A DNA stretch of 64,000 bases from Pacificibacter marinus (GTDB taxonomy: Bacteria > Pseudomonadota > Alphaproteobacteria > Rhodobacterales > Rhodobacteraceae): contig NZ_JAHKPK010000014.1 in NCBI RefSeq assembly GCF_018860665.1, positions 1 through 64,000 on the forward strand. Direction: 5' to 3'. The notes below the pieces were generated by a model. The model searched no databases. It worked only from the letters and a program-made list of their open reading frames with translations, and was not told where the DNA came from. This document shows positions 16,975 through 25,984 of this stretch, piece after piece; the first letter of the stretch is position 1; each line of letters begins with the position of its first letter. Made by a program: the position numbers and the translations under genes.

Positions 16975-17814
16975 CTATCCTTTGTTGACAGGACCAAAGG
17001 CCCGCAAAACGTTTCGTGTCGCCGCGACCAATGGATCGTGGGTTTCTTTCAAAATGGTGACGCGATCAAAGCGGGATGGATCGGCATTTACAGCCTCGCG
17101 TAGGGCCGCACCAAAGGCCATCCGCAACTCGGTGCCGATGTTGAATTTGCAGATTTTAGAGCTTGTCGCAAGTTCGGTTCGCTGCGCCACAGGCACGCCA
17201 GACCCGCCATGGATCACCAAAGGAACAGTTGTCAGGGCCTCAATCGCGCGGATGCGCTGCATGTCCAAGCCGCCCTCTTTGTCTTGTTGCAAATGCACGT
17301 TGCCGACTGAAATCGCCATTGCATCTACGCCAGACTCAGCCGCGAACTTCGCCGCCTCTTCAGGGTCAGTACCCGCTGAGTTTTCACCATCAGCATAGCC
17401 AACAAAACCGATTTCTCCCTCGCAAGAAATGCCGGCATTATGCGCCATTTCCGCGATCCGCGCCGTCTCATCGATGTTTTGGTTCAAAGGTTTGCGCGAC
17501 CCGTCATACATTAAGGATGTGAAACCCGAGTCCAAGGCTTCTTGGCATTCCTCAAAGGTATATCCGTGATCAAGGTGGGCGACGACAGGTATGCTGGCAT
17601 TTTCAGCCAGATGCCGGAACATTTTGCCCAATATTGGTAGGGGGGTATGCGCGCGACATGATGGACCAGCCTGCAAAATCACAGGACAGCCCTCTGCTTC
17701 TGCTGCGGCCACATAGGCGCGCATGTCTTCCCAACCGAGTGTGACCAAACCGGCCACAGCGTAACCACCTGTGAGGGCTGGTTGAAGGGCCTGTGCGAGT
17801 GTGACCAGTGTCAT
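16975..17814 (-). CDS. Class II aldolase, IolJ/FbaA-like
   Basis: A 279-residue zinc-dependent aldolase. The conserved HLDHG (80-84) supplies the catalytic Asp82 and a zinc His; further expected ligands and active-site residues are E134 (GEIG), H174 and H202 in the HGGSG phosphate-binding motif. Placed between iolB and iolG, it most likely cleaves 2-deoxy-5-keto-gluconate 6-phosphate into dihydroxyacetone phosphate and malonate semialdehyde, the job of IolJ in Bacillus. In rhizobia this step is thought to be carried out by an extra domain of IolC, which is absent from the IolC here. A general fructose-bisphosphate aldolase cannot be excluded. It overlaps iolB by ATGA. Confidence 0.83.
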   Translation of the reverse strand: MTLVTLAQALQPALTGGYAVAGLVTLGWEDMRAYVAAAEAEGCPVILQAGPSCRAHTPLPILGKMFRHLAENASIPVVAHLDHGYTFEECQEALDSGFTSLMYDGSRKPLNQNIDETARIAEMAHNAGISCEGEIGFVGYADGENSAGTDPEEAAKFAAESGVDAMAISVGNVHLQQDKEGGLDMQRIRAIEALTTVPLVIHGGSGVPVAQRTELATSSKICKFNIGTELRMAFGAALREAVNADPSRFDRVTILKETHDPLVAATRNVLRAFGPVNKG

Positions 17815-18665
17815 TTAAATTTCGCCACCATGTCTTTGATCCCAGGGATCGTTTCAATTTGGTAGGCATGCGTTGGCTGAAAGTACTGCACCAAGCTGCG
17901 CTGAGAGAGGCCACCTAAAATGGTGAAATAGTACATCTCGTAGCCCGGCATCGCGACACAAGGATGGTAACCGCTGCGCAGCAAAATCGTTGATCTATCC
18001 ATCAACTGGTAGGCATCGCCCGGTTTGCCTTCTTCGTGTTGAATGATCTGAACGCCAGAGCCGTGGTTCGGACGGAAACGGAAATTATAGGTCTCGTCGT
18101 GGCGTGTCTCGATGATATTGCCATCGGCGTCTTTGCGGTCCGTGTCATGTTTGTGCGCAGGAAAACCAGACCAGCCGCCTTCACCAACCGTGAACAGTTC
18201 AGACACCAGCAAACGACCGACTTTGTCGTGATGCGCCTGCCCCAAGATGTGCTTGATCTTGCGGTGCGTTTTGGTGTCGTCTGAACCGTATTGTACTTTG
18301 TCCAACTGAGCCACGCGCACATCAAAAGGCTCAAGCACTTTGTCGTAACGCGCACCTGCGATGAATGTTTCTGTGTCGCGGGTTGCCACGAAAGTCACTT
18401 TCGCCCCAACAGGCACGTAAACGCCTTCTGGTTCACCGTCCCAAACATCCAAAGTACGGTTGCCGATGGCCTTGTACTCAACGCCTTCAACGCTCACGTC
18501 GATGGTGCCTGTGGCAGGTACGATGCAGGTTTCGTATCCGGGCACTTGATATTCAAAGGCTTCGCCTGCTTTCAGTTTGACGATATTCAAATAGTTGAGC
18601 GGAACTGTCGCATCATCTGCGTCTACAATGGGAATATTTTTATTGTCGTATGGGGCGATATGCAT
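17811..18665 (-). CDS. iolB: 5-deoxy-glucuronate isomerase
   Basis: A 284-residue cupin-type isomerase converting 5-deoxy-D-glucuronate to 2-deoxy-5-keto-D-gluconate in inositol breakdown. The metal-binding signature includes GWSGFPAHKHD (about 170-180) and HDETYNF. AAGGAATTCAA precedes the ATG. It sits 9 bases after iolC and overlaps the aldolase gene by 4 bases. Confidence 0.92.
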   Translation of the reverse strand: MHIAPYDNKNIPIVDADDATVPLNYLNIVKLKAGEAFEYQVPGYETCIVPATGTIDVSVEGVEYKAIGNRTLDVWDGEPEGVYVPVGAKVTFVATRDTETFIAGARYDKVLEPFDVRVAQLDKVQYGSDDTKTHRKIKHILGQAHHDKVGRLLVSELFTVGEGGWSGFPAHKHDTDRKDADGNIIETRHDETYNFRFRPNHGSGVQIIQHEEGKPGDAYQLMDRSTILLRSGYHPCVAMPGYEMYYFTILGGLSQRSLVQYFQPTHAYQIETIPGIKDMVAKFK

Positions 18666-18674
18666 TTGAATTCC

Positions 18675-19655
18675 TTAGGTAACTTGGGTTGGGCCAGGGT
18701 GATTGGCCAGAAAGTTTTCGAGATCGGCAGGGAAAGGCATCGCAGGGGCGCAGCCGGGCTTTGCAACCACGATGGCCGCACAGGCAGAGCCGCGCAGTAC
18801 GGCCTCTTTGAGGGGGTAGCCATCGGCGATAGAGGCCAAAAGACCCGCCATGAAACTGTCGCCCGCGCCCGTGGGTTTGAGTGCGGTGACAGGGAAAATA
18901 CCGGTGCGAATTTCCGCACCATCGGCAAACGTAACTGCACCATGCTCGCCCATTTTGTAGACAACGATGGTTGCTGTTGAGGCGGCAAGGGCGCGGGCTT
19001 TGTCCATGCCTTTGTCAATGCCGCCCGCCATAAAGCCGAACTCTTCGTCATTGCCAATGATGACATCAGACAGCGCGCCAGCTTTTGACAGAACCTCTTC
19101 GGCGACCTTTGCTGAGGGCCAGCTGTAAGGCCTGTAATCGACGTCAAAGATGATCGGAATACCCGCTTCGCGTGCCAACTCAAAGGCCCGAAATGTGGCA
19201 GACCGTGATGGCTCTGCCGCAAAAACAGTGCCCGCCGTAACCAATGCGCCGTAAGACGCATAATCAACGGCCTCCACATCCTCGATGGTCATTTCAAAAT
19301 CAGCGGCACTGTTGCGGTAGATCACCGATTGGTGGTCTTCGATGCGGCTTTCATAAAGCGCCAGAGAGTTGCGAAACTCGCCGCCGATGGGTTTCACATG
19401 GTTGCGGCCAACGCCGTAGTGATCCAGCTTGTTGGTGCAAAATCGCCCCACTGCATCGTCCGAGACACGGGTGACAAGCGAAGCTTTGCCGCCAAGTTTG
19501 ACAACGCCCGCTGCAATATTGGCAGACGATCCGCCCATATCCGCTGTGAATTGATCAGCCGTTTCGGTCGCGCCATTAGGGCCTGTGAACAGGTCCATGC
19601 CCACGCGTCCGATGACGACAAAGTTGTTCTTTTTGATGCCTGCATATACGTCCAT
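18675..19655 (-). CDS. iolC: 5-dehydro-2-deoxygluconokinase, PfkB family
   Basis: A 326-residue sugar kinase that phosphorylates 2-deoxy-5-keto-D-gluconate at C6. The PfkB signatures are present: MGGSSANIAAG near residues 40-50 and the ATP/catalytic motif PTGAGDSF near 262-269. It ends after the kinase domain, unlike the longer fused IolC of Sinorhizobium-type organisms that carries an extra aldolase-like domain. The start codon overlaps the iolD stop as TAATG. Confidence 0.92.
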   Translation of the reverse strand: MDVYAGIKKNNFVVIGRVGMDLFTGPNGATETADQFTADMGGSSANIAAGVVKLGGKASLVTRVSDDAVGRFCTNKLDHYGVGRNHVKPIGGEFRNSLALYESRIEDHQSVIYRNSAADFEMTIEDVEAVDYASYGALVTAGTVFAAEPSRSATFRAFELAREAGIPIIFDVDYRPYSWPSAKVAEEVLSKAGALSDVIIGNDEEFGFMAGGIDKGMDKARALAASTATIVVYKMGEHGAVTFADGAEIRTGIFPVTALKPTGAGDSFMAGLLASIADGYPLKEAVLRGSACAAIVVAKPGCAPAMPFPADLENFLANHPGPTQVT

Positions 19656-21520
19656 TACACACCCTTTCGTTGTTTGGTGCGTGAGGCTTCTGTCTCGAGA
19701 TGCTTTTCGGCGACCTTTTTATGCGTTGTGATGTGCGGCGTGCCCACTTCCCACCATGTGTGACCCTCAGTGGTCCAGCCCTCATAGGCGTCGACCTTCA
19801 TCACGATGACGGATGTTTTGTCTGACGCCTGTGCGCGTTTGAAGGCTTCGCCGAATTCATGCGGATTCGCCACGGTTTCAGCATTGGCACCCATGGATTT
19901 GGCATGCGCTTCAAAATCGACGGCAAAAGGCGCTTTGATCGTTGGGCAGTCTTCCAACAGGTTGTTGAAGCTCTCGTTGCCAGTGTTGTTTTGCAGTTTG
20001 TTGATGACGGCAAATCCACCATTATCAAGCACACAGATGATCATCTTGTGGCCTGACAAAACGGATGAATACACATCCGAGTTCATCAACATGTAAGACC
20101 CGTCGCCAGTGAACACGATGGTGTCGCGCTCTGGTTCGCGCTCGTACTGCGCGATACGTGCGCCCCAGCCGCCTGCGATCTCGTACCCCATGCAAGAGAA
20201 ACCGAATTCCACATCAACTGTGCCAATGTCTTTGGTCTGCCAATGGGCTGTGACCTCTGCAGGCAAGCCGCCTGCAGCCGCGACAACACGATCACGTGGA
20301 TCGCACAGATCGTTCACCACGCGAATGGTTTGAGCATAAGAGTTCGGCCCATTTCCGACTGTGGTGACTTTATCTGTATAGGCAACCCATTTGACGCGCT
20401 CTTCTTTGGCAAAGGCGGTCCAAGTGGCAGGGCTTGCGTAATCGCCAAGGGCCGCCGACAAGGCGGGAAGGCTGAGTTTTGCGTCTCCCACAACAGGTAC
20501 AGACATGTGCTTCATCGCATCGTGACGACCGACGTTGACGCCGATGATTTTGGCGTCTTGCGCGAAAGCGGTCCACGATCCAGTGGTGAAATCTTGCAGA
20601 CGCGTGCCGACTGCGACGATCACATCCGCCTTCTCTGCGATGGAATTGGCGCTGTTCGACCCCGTGACACCAACAGGCCCGATGTTCAGCGCGTGATCTT
20701 GCAACAAATTGGCGCGCCCCGCGATGGTTTCCACCACGGGGATATTATGAGTTTCGGCAAAGGCAGTGAGTTCCGCCACTGCGCCAGAATACTGAACGCC
20801 ACCGCCAGCGATGATCATCGGGCGTTCCGCTTTGGACAGTACAGCAATTGCATCTGCCACATCTGCCACATCAGGAGCTTGGCGGCGCATACGGTGAACG
20901 CGTTTCTCGAAAAAGCTTTCAGGATACTCATAAGTCCAGCCTTGGACGTCTTGTGGCAATCCAATGAATGCAGGCCCACAATCTGTTGGGTCCATCATCG
21001 TGGCCAGTGCTGCCGGCAAAGATTGCAAGATTTGCGCCGGATGCGTGATGCGATCCCAGAACCGTGTGACGGCTTTGAACGCGTCGTTCACACCAATAGT
21101 GGGATTGTTGAAGTGCTCAAGCTGTTGCAAAACAGGGTCGGGCAGGCGGGTGGTAAAGGCATCTCCACAGAGCAACAACATCGGCAAACGGTTGGCGTGT
21201 GCCAGTCCCGCTGACGTCAAAAGGTTCGTTGTGCCGGGGCCCGCACTTGCGGTGCAAAGCATGAAACGTTGACGTAACCATTGTTTGGCATAGGCCGCAG
21301 CCGCGAACCCCATGCCTTGCTCGTTTTGGCCGCGATACAACGGTAGCGTGTCGCGCACATCATAGAGCGCTTCGCCCAAGCATGTCACATTGCCATGGCC
21401 AAAAATGCCAAAGCCGCCACCGCAAACGCGCATCTCTTGACCGTCAATTTCGATGAACTGATTGTCGAGATATTTGATGATCGCCTGCGCTGTTGTCAGA
21501 TGTATTGTTTTGTTTGTCAT
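19655..21520 (-). CDS. iolD: 3D-(3,5/4)-trihydroxycyclohexane-1,2-dione acylhydrolase
   Basis: A 621-residue thiamine-diphosphate enzyme that hydrolytically opens the ring of the diketone intermediate to 5-deoxy-D-glucuronate. N-terminal TPP-binding, central and C-terminal TPP-binding domains are all recognisable; the cofactor motif starts at GDGSYMLMNSDVYS (about 480) and ends with the conserved Asn pair region VLDNGGF. AGGAAG lies upstream of the ATG. It heads the minus-strand iol operon; the CCGG palindrome at 21594-21611 is 74 bases upstream of its start. Confidence 0.94.
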   Translation of the reverse strand: MTNKTIHLTTAQAIIKYLDNQFIEIDGQEMRVCGGGFGIFGHGNVTCLGEALYDVRDTLPLYRGQNEQGMGFAAAAYAKQWLRQRFMLCTASAGPGTTNLLTSAGLAHANRLPMLLLCGDAFTTRLPDPVLQQLEHFNNPTIGVNDAFKAVTRFWDRITHPAQILQSLPAALATMMDPTDCGPAFIGLPQDVQGWTYEYPESFFEKRVHRMRRQAPDVADVADAIAVLSKAERPMIIAGGGVQYSGAVAELTAFAETHNIPVVETIAGRANLLQDHALNIGPVGVTGSNSANSIAEKADVIVAVGTRLQDFTTGSWTAFAQDAKIIGVNVGRHDAMKHMSVPVVGDAKLSLPALSAALGDYASPATWTAFAKEERVKWVAYTDKVTTVGNGPNSYAQTIRVVNDLCDPRDRVVAAAGGLPAEVTAHWQTKDIGTVDVEFGFSCMGYEIAGGWGARIAQYEREPERDTIVFTGDGSYMLMNSDVYSSVLSGHKMIICVLDNGGFAVINKLQNNTGNESFNNLLEDCPTIKAPFAVDFEAHAKSMGANAETVANPHEFGEAFKRAQASDKTSVIVMKVDAYEGWTTEGHTWWEVGTPHITTHKKVAEKHLETEASRTKQRKGV

Positions 21521-21593
21521 GTGCTTAATTCTTCCTCACGCTGATCGATTTTGCGATTGTTGCTTGCGCGCTTTCGAATCCGAAGATACTAAT

Positions 21594-21611
21594 TTTGCAA
21601 CCGGTTGCAAA
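21594..21611. promoter_or_regulatory. LacI-type operator between iolD and the divergent dehydrogenase gene
   Basis: The perfect 18-bp palindrome TTTGCAACCGGTTGCAAA lies in the divergent promoter region of iolD (-) and the Gfo/Idh gene at 21640 (+). Its core is identical to the palindrome at 25880-25901 upstream of the inositol transporter, next to a LacI-family gene. The CCGG centre is a standard feature of LacI-family operators. One bound repressor here could control both directions. Confidence 0.82.
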
Positions 21612-21639
21612 TAGAATCTGAAAAGAAAGACTCAGCGGC

Positions 21640-22737
21640 ATGAAAGAAATAGGAATTGGGATCATCGGTGGCGGCTATATGGGCAAAGCCCATGCGGTCG
21701 CGATGTCCGCCGTCGGTGCGGTGTTCAATACGGCTCTGCGCCCCCGTTTAGAAATGATCTGTGCCAGCTCACCTGCAAGTGCGCAGCGGTATCTTGAGGC
21801 TTATGGGTTTAAGCGCGCGACAGACGACTGGCGGGTGTTGGTGAATGATCCGCGGGTTGAGGCGATCATGATTGCCTCGCCGCAAGAAACCCACCGCGAG
21901 ATTGCATTGGCCGCCTTTGCATTGAACAAGCCAGTATTTTGCGAAAAACCGCTCGGGGCGTCATTAAGTGACAGTCAAATCATGACCGAGGCAGCCCGTG
22001 GCCAGATAAGTATGACTGGGTTCAATTACATTCGCACCCCAGCAAGCCAGTTTGCCCGCAAGCTGATTGCTGAGGGCGCTATCGGCGATATCACATGGTT
22101 TCGCGGTGAGCATACAGAAGATTTCATGGCCGATCCAGAAAGCCCTGCGACATGGCGGACCATGGGGGATGCCAACGGCACTATGGGCGATCTGGCCCCT
22201 CATATGATCAATGGCGCATTGGCCTTGATCGGGCCGATTGCCAAGTTGATCGCCGAAGTCGAGACCGTGCACACCACGCGTCCAGGCGGCACAGTGGACA
22301 ACGACGATCACGGTCAACTGATGTGTCGTTTCGAAAATGGTGCGATGGGGCAGATGTATTTCAGCCGCATCAGCCATGGTCGCAAAATGGGCTATGCCTA
22401 TGAAATCACCGGCACGAAAGGTGCGATTAAATTCGATCAAGAAGATCAAAACGCGCTTTGGCTTTACAATGCAGACGAGCCAGAGGCCACACGCGGATTT
22501 CGCAAAATTCTGATCGGCCCTGCGCACCCAGATTACGAAAACTTCTGCCAAGGCCCCGGCCACGGCACAGGATACCAAGACCAAATTATCATTGAATCGC
22601 GTGATTTCTTACGTGCGATCGAAACTCAAACACCCGTTTGGCCCACATTCCAAGATGGGTTGGACGTTACTCAAGTTGTCGCTGCAGCATTGGCATCGTC
22701 TCGCGCAAAAGCGTGGGTTGATGTGGTCGCTGTTTAG
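21640..22737 (+). CDS. Gfo/Idh/MocA-family inositol-type dehydrogenase
   Basis: A 365-residue NAD(P)-dependent oxidoreductase with an N-terminal Rossmann fold (IGGGYMG, about 9-15) and the EKP motif near 108 (FCEKPLGA). The catalytic region contains DLAPHMIN. It is divergent from iolD, with the repressor operator between them and iolE following 20 bases downstream, so it probably acts on inositol or an inositol stereoisomer such as scyllo-inositol. The exact substrate cannot be read from the sequence. Confidence 0.8.
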   Translation: MKEIGIGIIGGGYMGKAHAVAMSAVGAVFNTALRPRLEMICASSPASAQRYLEAYGFKRATDDWRVLVNDPRVEAIMIASPQETHREIALAAFALNKPVFCEKPLGASLSDSQIMTEAARGQISMTGFNYIRTPASQFARKLIAEGAIGDITWFRGEHTEDFMADPESPATWRTMGDANGTMGDLAPHMINGALALIGPIAKLIAEVETVHTTRPGGTVDNDDHGQLMCRFENGAMGQMYFSRISHGRKMGYAYEITGTKGAIKFDQEDQNALWLYNADEPEATRGFRKILIGPAHPDYENFCQGPGHGTGYQDQIIIESRDFLRAIETQTPVWPTFQDGLDVTQVVAAALASSRAKAWVDVVAV

Positions 22738-22757
22738 CGTTTTCGAAAGGCTCTGAC

Positions 22758-23648
22758 ATGACTATTAAAATCGGCAACGCCCCCTGTTCTTGGGGAATCG
22801 AATTTCCAAGCGATCCAGCGTATCCAACATGGCAATCCGTATTGGATCAATGTGCTGGTGCTGGCTACAAAGGCATCGAACTTGGCCCCATCGGCTATAT
22901 GCCTGAAGACCCAAAAGTGCTGGCTCCTGCTTTGGCCGAACGTGATTTGGAAATCATCGGCGGTGTGGTGTTCCAAGCGTTTCACGACCCAAACAATTGG
23001 GGCACTTTGTTGGACGCGGCAACGCGCACCTGCAAGGCGCTTGTGGCTCACGGCGCGCAGCATTTGGTATTGATCGACAGCATTTCACCGCGTCGTGCGC
23101 CAACGGCTGGACGGGCGTCCGAGGCCGAACAAATGGACAAGGCCGAATGGACAGCTTTTCGTGATCGCATCGCAACCATCGCGAAAATGGGCGCTGAAGA
23201 CTACGGTTTGACTGTTGGCATTCATGCACACGCCGCTGGGTTTATGGATTTTGAGCCTGAACTTGAGCGCCTGTTGAGTGAGGTCGACGAAAAGATCCTC
23301 AAGATCTGTTTTGACACAGGCCATCACTCTTATGCTGGCTTCGATCCAGTGGCCTTTATGGACCGCTACATCGACCGCATTTCGTACATGCACTTCAAAG
23401 ATATCGACCCTAAAGTCAAAGCGGACGTCGTTGAAAAACGCACTGATTTCTACACGGCTTGCGGGCAGGGTATTTTCTGCAATCTCGGTCAAGGTGATGT
23501 TGATTTCCCAGCCGTACGTCAGCGTCTTTTGGATGCGGGCTTTGAGGGCTGGTGCACTGTTGAACAAGACTGTGATCCATCTATGCCTGGCACGCCGCTT
23601 GAAGATGCGCGCGCCAATCGTGAATATTTGCAATCCATTGGATTCTAA
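22758..23648 (+). CDS. iolE: Myo-inosose-2 dehydratase
   Basis: A 296-residue TIM-barrel protein of the xylose-isomerase-like superfamily. It removes water from 2-keto-myo-inositol to give the diketone substrate of IolD. Family features include the opening GNAPCSWGIEF, the metal-binding glutamate and histidine positions in VGIHAHAAGFMDFEPE and CFDTGHHSYAGFDP, and SYMHFKDID. The start follows GAAAGGCTCTGAC. It lies between two Gfo/Idh genes in the plus-strand part of the iol island. Confidence 0.92.
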   Translation: MTIKIGNAPCSWGIEFPSDPAYPTWQSVLDQCAGAGYKGIELGPIGYMPEDPKVLAPALAERDLEIIGGVVFQAFHDPNNWGTLLDAATRTCKALVAHGAQHLVLIDSISPRRAPTAGRASEAEQMDKAEWTAFRDRIATIAKMGAEDYGLTVGIHAHAAGFMDFEPELERLLSEVDEKILKICFDTGHHSYAGFDPVAFMDRYIDRISYMHFKDIDPKVKADVVEKRTDFYTACGQGIFCNLGQGDVDFPAVRQRLLDAGFEGWCTVEQDCDPSMPGTPLEDARANREYLQSIGF

Positions 23649-23660
23649 GGAGACTTACCT

Positions 23661-24794
23661 ATGGCAAAGTTAAAATGGGGTATGATTGGCGGCGGCGAGG
23701 GGAGCCAAATTGGCCCCGCGCACCGTTTGGGCGCATTGGCTGACGGGCGGTTCGAATTTGCCGCTGGCGCGCTGGATCATCGGGCTGATGCTGGTCGTGA
23801 CTATGCACAGCGTTTGGGCATTGCCCAAGACCGCGCTTATGGCGATTGGACGGAGATGCTTGTGGGCGAAAAAGACCGTGCGGATCGGGTTGATCTGGTG
23901 ACGGTTGCAACGCCAAACGCGACGCATTTCGAGATCACCAAATCCTTCTTGGAAGCGGGCTTTAATGTGCTGTGCGAAAAGCCGATGACGATGACTGTGG
24001 AAGAGGGCGAGGCCATTGTTGGTATCGCTGAAAAGACAGGCAAAATCTGTGCGGTGAACTATTGTTATTCCGCCTATCCTATGGTGCGCCAAGCGCGGGC
24101 GATGGTTCAGTCCGGCGAACTTGGGAAACCGCGTTTGGTTGTCACGAACTTTTCGCATGGCCACCACGGCGATGCGACGGATGCTGATAATCCTCGGGTG
24201 CGCTGGCGCTATGATCCTGCGATGGCGGGTGTTTCTGGTCAGTTTGCTGATTGTGGTATTCACGCGCTACATATGGCGAGTTTCATCTGTAACGATGAGG
24301 TCGAAACACTCTCCGCTGACTTCGCCTCAACGATTTCCAGTCGTGAGCTGGAAGATGACGCGATGGTCAATTTCCGCATGTCGGGCGGCACTGTTGGGCG
24401 TCTTTGGACCTCATCTGTGGCGATCGGTCGGCAGCATGGGTTCGACATTCAAGTGTTTGGAGAAACGGGCGGCCTGCGTTGGGCTTCTGAGCAACCAAAC
24501 CAGTTGATCTATACCCCTGTTGGCGGGCGCACCCAGATCATCGAAAAAGGCGAATCCGGCCTGTCAGAAGACGCGCAGCGTTTGTCGCGAGTCTCTATCG
24601 CACACCCTGAGGGCTTTCCCTTGGCTGTGGCGAATATCTATTGTGATTTGGCAGATGCGATTGCGGGCGAGACCCGCGATGGGTTGCCAAATGCATCAGA
24701 CGGGGTGCGGTCTATGGCGGCGGTTCACACGGCTGTGGCATCCGCGAAAGAGGGCGGCGTTTGGATGGATGCGCGTCCATCCATTTTCAAATAA
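23661..24794 (+). CDS. Gfo/Idh/MocA-family oxidoreductase
   Basis: A 377-residue protein, the third dehydrogenase of this family in the island. It has GGGEGSQIG near the N-terminus, EKPMTMT near 113, and DCGIHALHMASF in the catalytic region. It follows iolE by 12 bases behind GGAGAC and almost touches the convergent LacI gene (4-base gap). It may oxidise another inositol isomer or a keto-inositol; the GGGEGSQIGPAHR start resembles inositol- or levoglucosan-type members, but I cannot assign a substrate. Confidence 0.78.
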   Translation: MAKLKWGMIGGGEGSQIGPAHRLGALADGRFEFAAGALDHRADAGRDYAQRLGIAQDRAYGDWTEMLVGEKDRADRVDLVTVATPNATHFEITKSFLEAGFNVLCEKPMTMTVEEGEAIVGIAEKTGKICAVNYCYSAYPMVRQARAMVQSGELGKPRLVVTNFSHGHHGDATDADNPRVRWRYDPAMAGVSGQFADCGIHALHMASFICNDEVETLSADFASTISSRELEDDAMVNFRMSGGTVGRLWTSSVAIGRQHGFDIQVFGETGGLRWASEQPNQLIYTPVGGRTQIIEKGESGLSEDAQRLSRVSIAHPEGFPLAVANIYCDLADAIAGETRDGLPNASDGVRSMAAVHTAVASAKEGGVWMDARPSIFK

Positions 24795-24798
24795 GCAC

Positions 24799-25797
24799 TT
24801 AGGGACGGGGCCGCAATGTGCCCCGTTCCACCACACGACACGGGAATAATCGTGCTTCAGGGTAACGATCGGGCTCGTCCAGCATCGCGACCATCAATTC
24901 AATCGACGAACTGATAATTTGGCGAATAGGCTGATGGATGGTCGTCAGATTGATGTTTTCCCACCCTGACATTTCCATATCGTTCAAGCCAATGATGCCG
25001 ATATCTTCGGGCGCGCGAAGGCCCATGTCTTTGACCGCACTGAGCGCGCCAATGGACAAGACATCATCCGCGCAAAAATACGCTTCAGCTGGGTTTTCCT
25101 TCAACAAACGTAGCATTTCAGCGCGGCCTGCCTCGAAAGAATAGGCAGAAGCATAACTATGGGAATGTGTAATTTCAGGGTGGCGAGACAGTTCATTTTC
25201 AAAGCCTTCAAGACGATCCTGTGCGGATGTCGCCAGCTGCGGACCACCCAAATAGGCCACTTTCTTATAGCCGCGCTGCACCAGTTCCCGTGCCGCCATG
25301 CGCCCCGCTTCGACGTTGTCGATACCCACGACATGTACATCAGGGCTGCTGGTGTAGCGGCCAAAGGTATGCACGACAGGGAGTTTTTGATCGCGAAAAG
25401 CCTTAGAGAATACTGGCGGTAGGGTGGATGACGCGACGATGGCACCATCCACTGAATACTGCTGTAGCATTCGTAAGGAGTTCTCGGGATCGACTTCGTC
25501 ACTCAAATTAACCAAGAGCGGTCGCAATCCGCGATCTTGTAGGCCGCGGGTGAACAGGTCGAACACCTGCAAAAAGATCGGGTTGTGAAAGTTGTTGCTG
25601 ACCAATCCGATCAGTTTGGTGCGGCGCGTCGTAAGGCTGCGCGCTAAAAAGTTCGGACTGTAGCCAAGTTCAGCGGCGGCTTTTTCAACTTTGCGACGCA
25701 TTTTGAGGGAAACGGACGCACCATCTGTAAAGGTGCGCGAGACAGCCGAGGTCGAAACTCCAGCGCGGGTCGCGACATCTTTGAGCGTTGCAGTCAT
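24799..25797 (-). CDS. LacI-family regulator of the inositol genes
   Basis: A 332-residue DNA-binding protein from the ATG at 25797, which has AAGGAGG at 8 bases; eight further in-frame codons upstream are not needed. N-terminal LacI helix-turn-helix (TLKDVATRAGVSTSAVSR, about 4-21) and a sugar-binding core domain. It lies next to the transporter promoter and divides the catabolic from the uptake genes. Two perfect palindromes with the core GCAACCGGTTGC (21594-21611 and 25880-25901) are the obvious operators, the second lying upstream of its own gene too, so autoregulation is likely. The inducer is presumably inositol or a breakdown product. Confidence 0.87.
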   Translation of the reverse strand: MTATLKDVATRAGVSTSAVSRTFTDGASVSLKMRRKVEKAAAELGYSPNFLARSLTTRRTKLIGLVSNNFHNPIFLQVFDLFTRGLQDRGLRPLLVNLSDEVDPENSLRMLQQYSVDGAIVASSTLPPVFSKAFRDQKLPVVHTFGRYTSSPDVHVVGIDNVEAGRMAARELVQRGYKKVAYLGGPQLATSAQDRLEGFENELSRHPEITHSHSYASAYSFEAGRAEMLRLLKENPAEAYFCADDVLSIGALSAVKDMGLRAPEDIGIIGLNDMEMSGWENINLTTIHQPIRQIISSSIELMVAMLDEPDRYPEARLFPCRVVERGTLRPRP

Positions 25798-25866
25798 CAC
25801 TTCATCCTCCTTGGCACGCAATGTTATGCCCGTATCTCTTTGAAATGTCAGTAGAGGTGAGGGTAG

Positions 25867-25901
25867 GGTTGCAAAATAATTTTTGCAACCGGTTGCAAAA
25901 A
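25867..25901. promoter_or_regulatory. LacI-type operator with an extra half site upstream of the inositol transporter
   Basis: A 22-bp perfect palindrome (25880-25901, core TTTTGCAACCGGTTGCAAAA) lies between the regulator gene and the transporter operon. A third half site, GGTTGCAAAA, is at 25867-25876; it forms a second, differently spaced inverted repeat with the left arm of the main palindrome (GGTTGCAAAA-TAAT-TTTTGCAACC). The main site matches the one at 21594-21611. Confidence 0.82.
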
Positions 25902-25984
25902 AAACGAATCCGTGTTTTGTTCTGTTTGAGAAGGGCGCAGCCCGCTCGATTGCTGATTAAAATCGCGTTCTTGGGAGGAACAAC

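Noticed and set aside
18291-18980. Open frame of 229 codons on the plus strand
   Set aside because: It crosses antisense over both iolB and iolC, which are well supported.
20243-21214. Open frame of 323 codons on the plus strand
   Set aside because: It is antisense to iolD, which is a clear full-length gene; composition (Cys, His, Arg rich) indicates a shadow.
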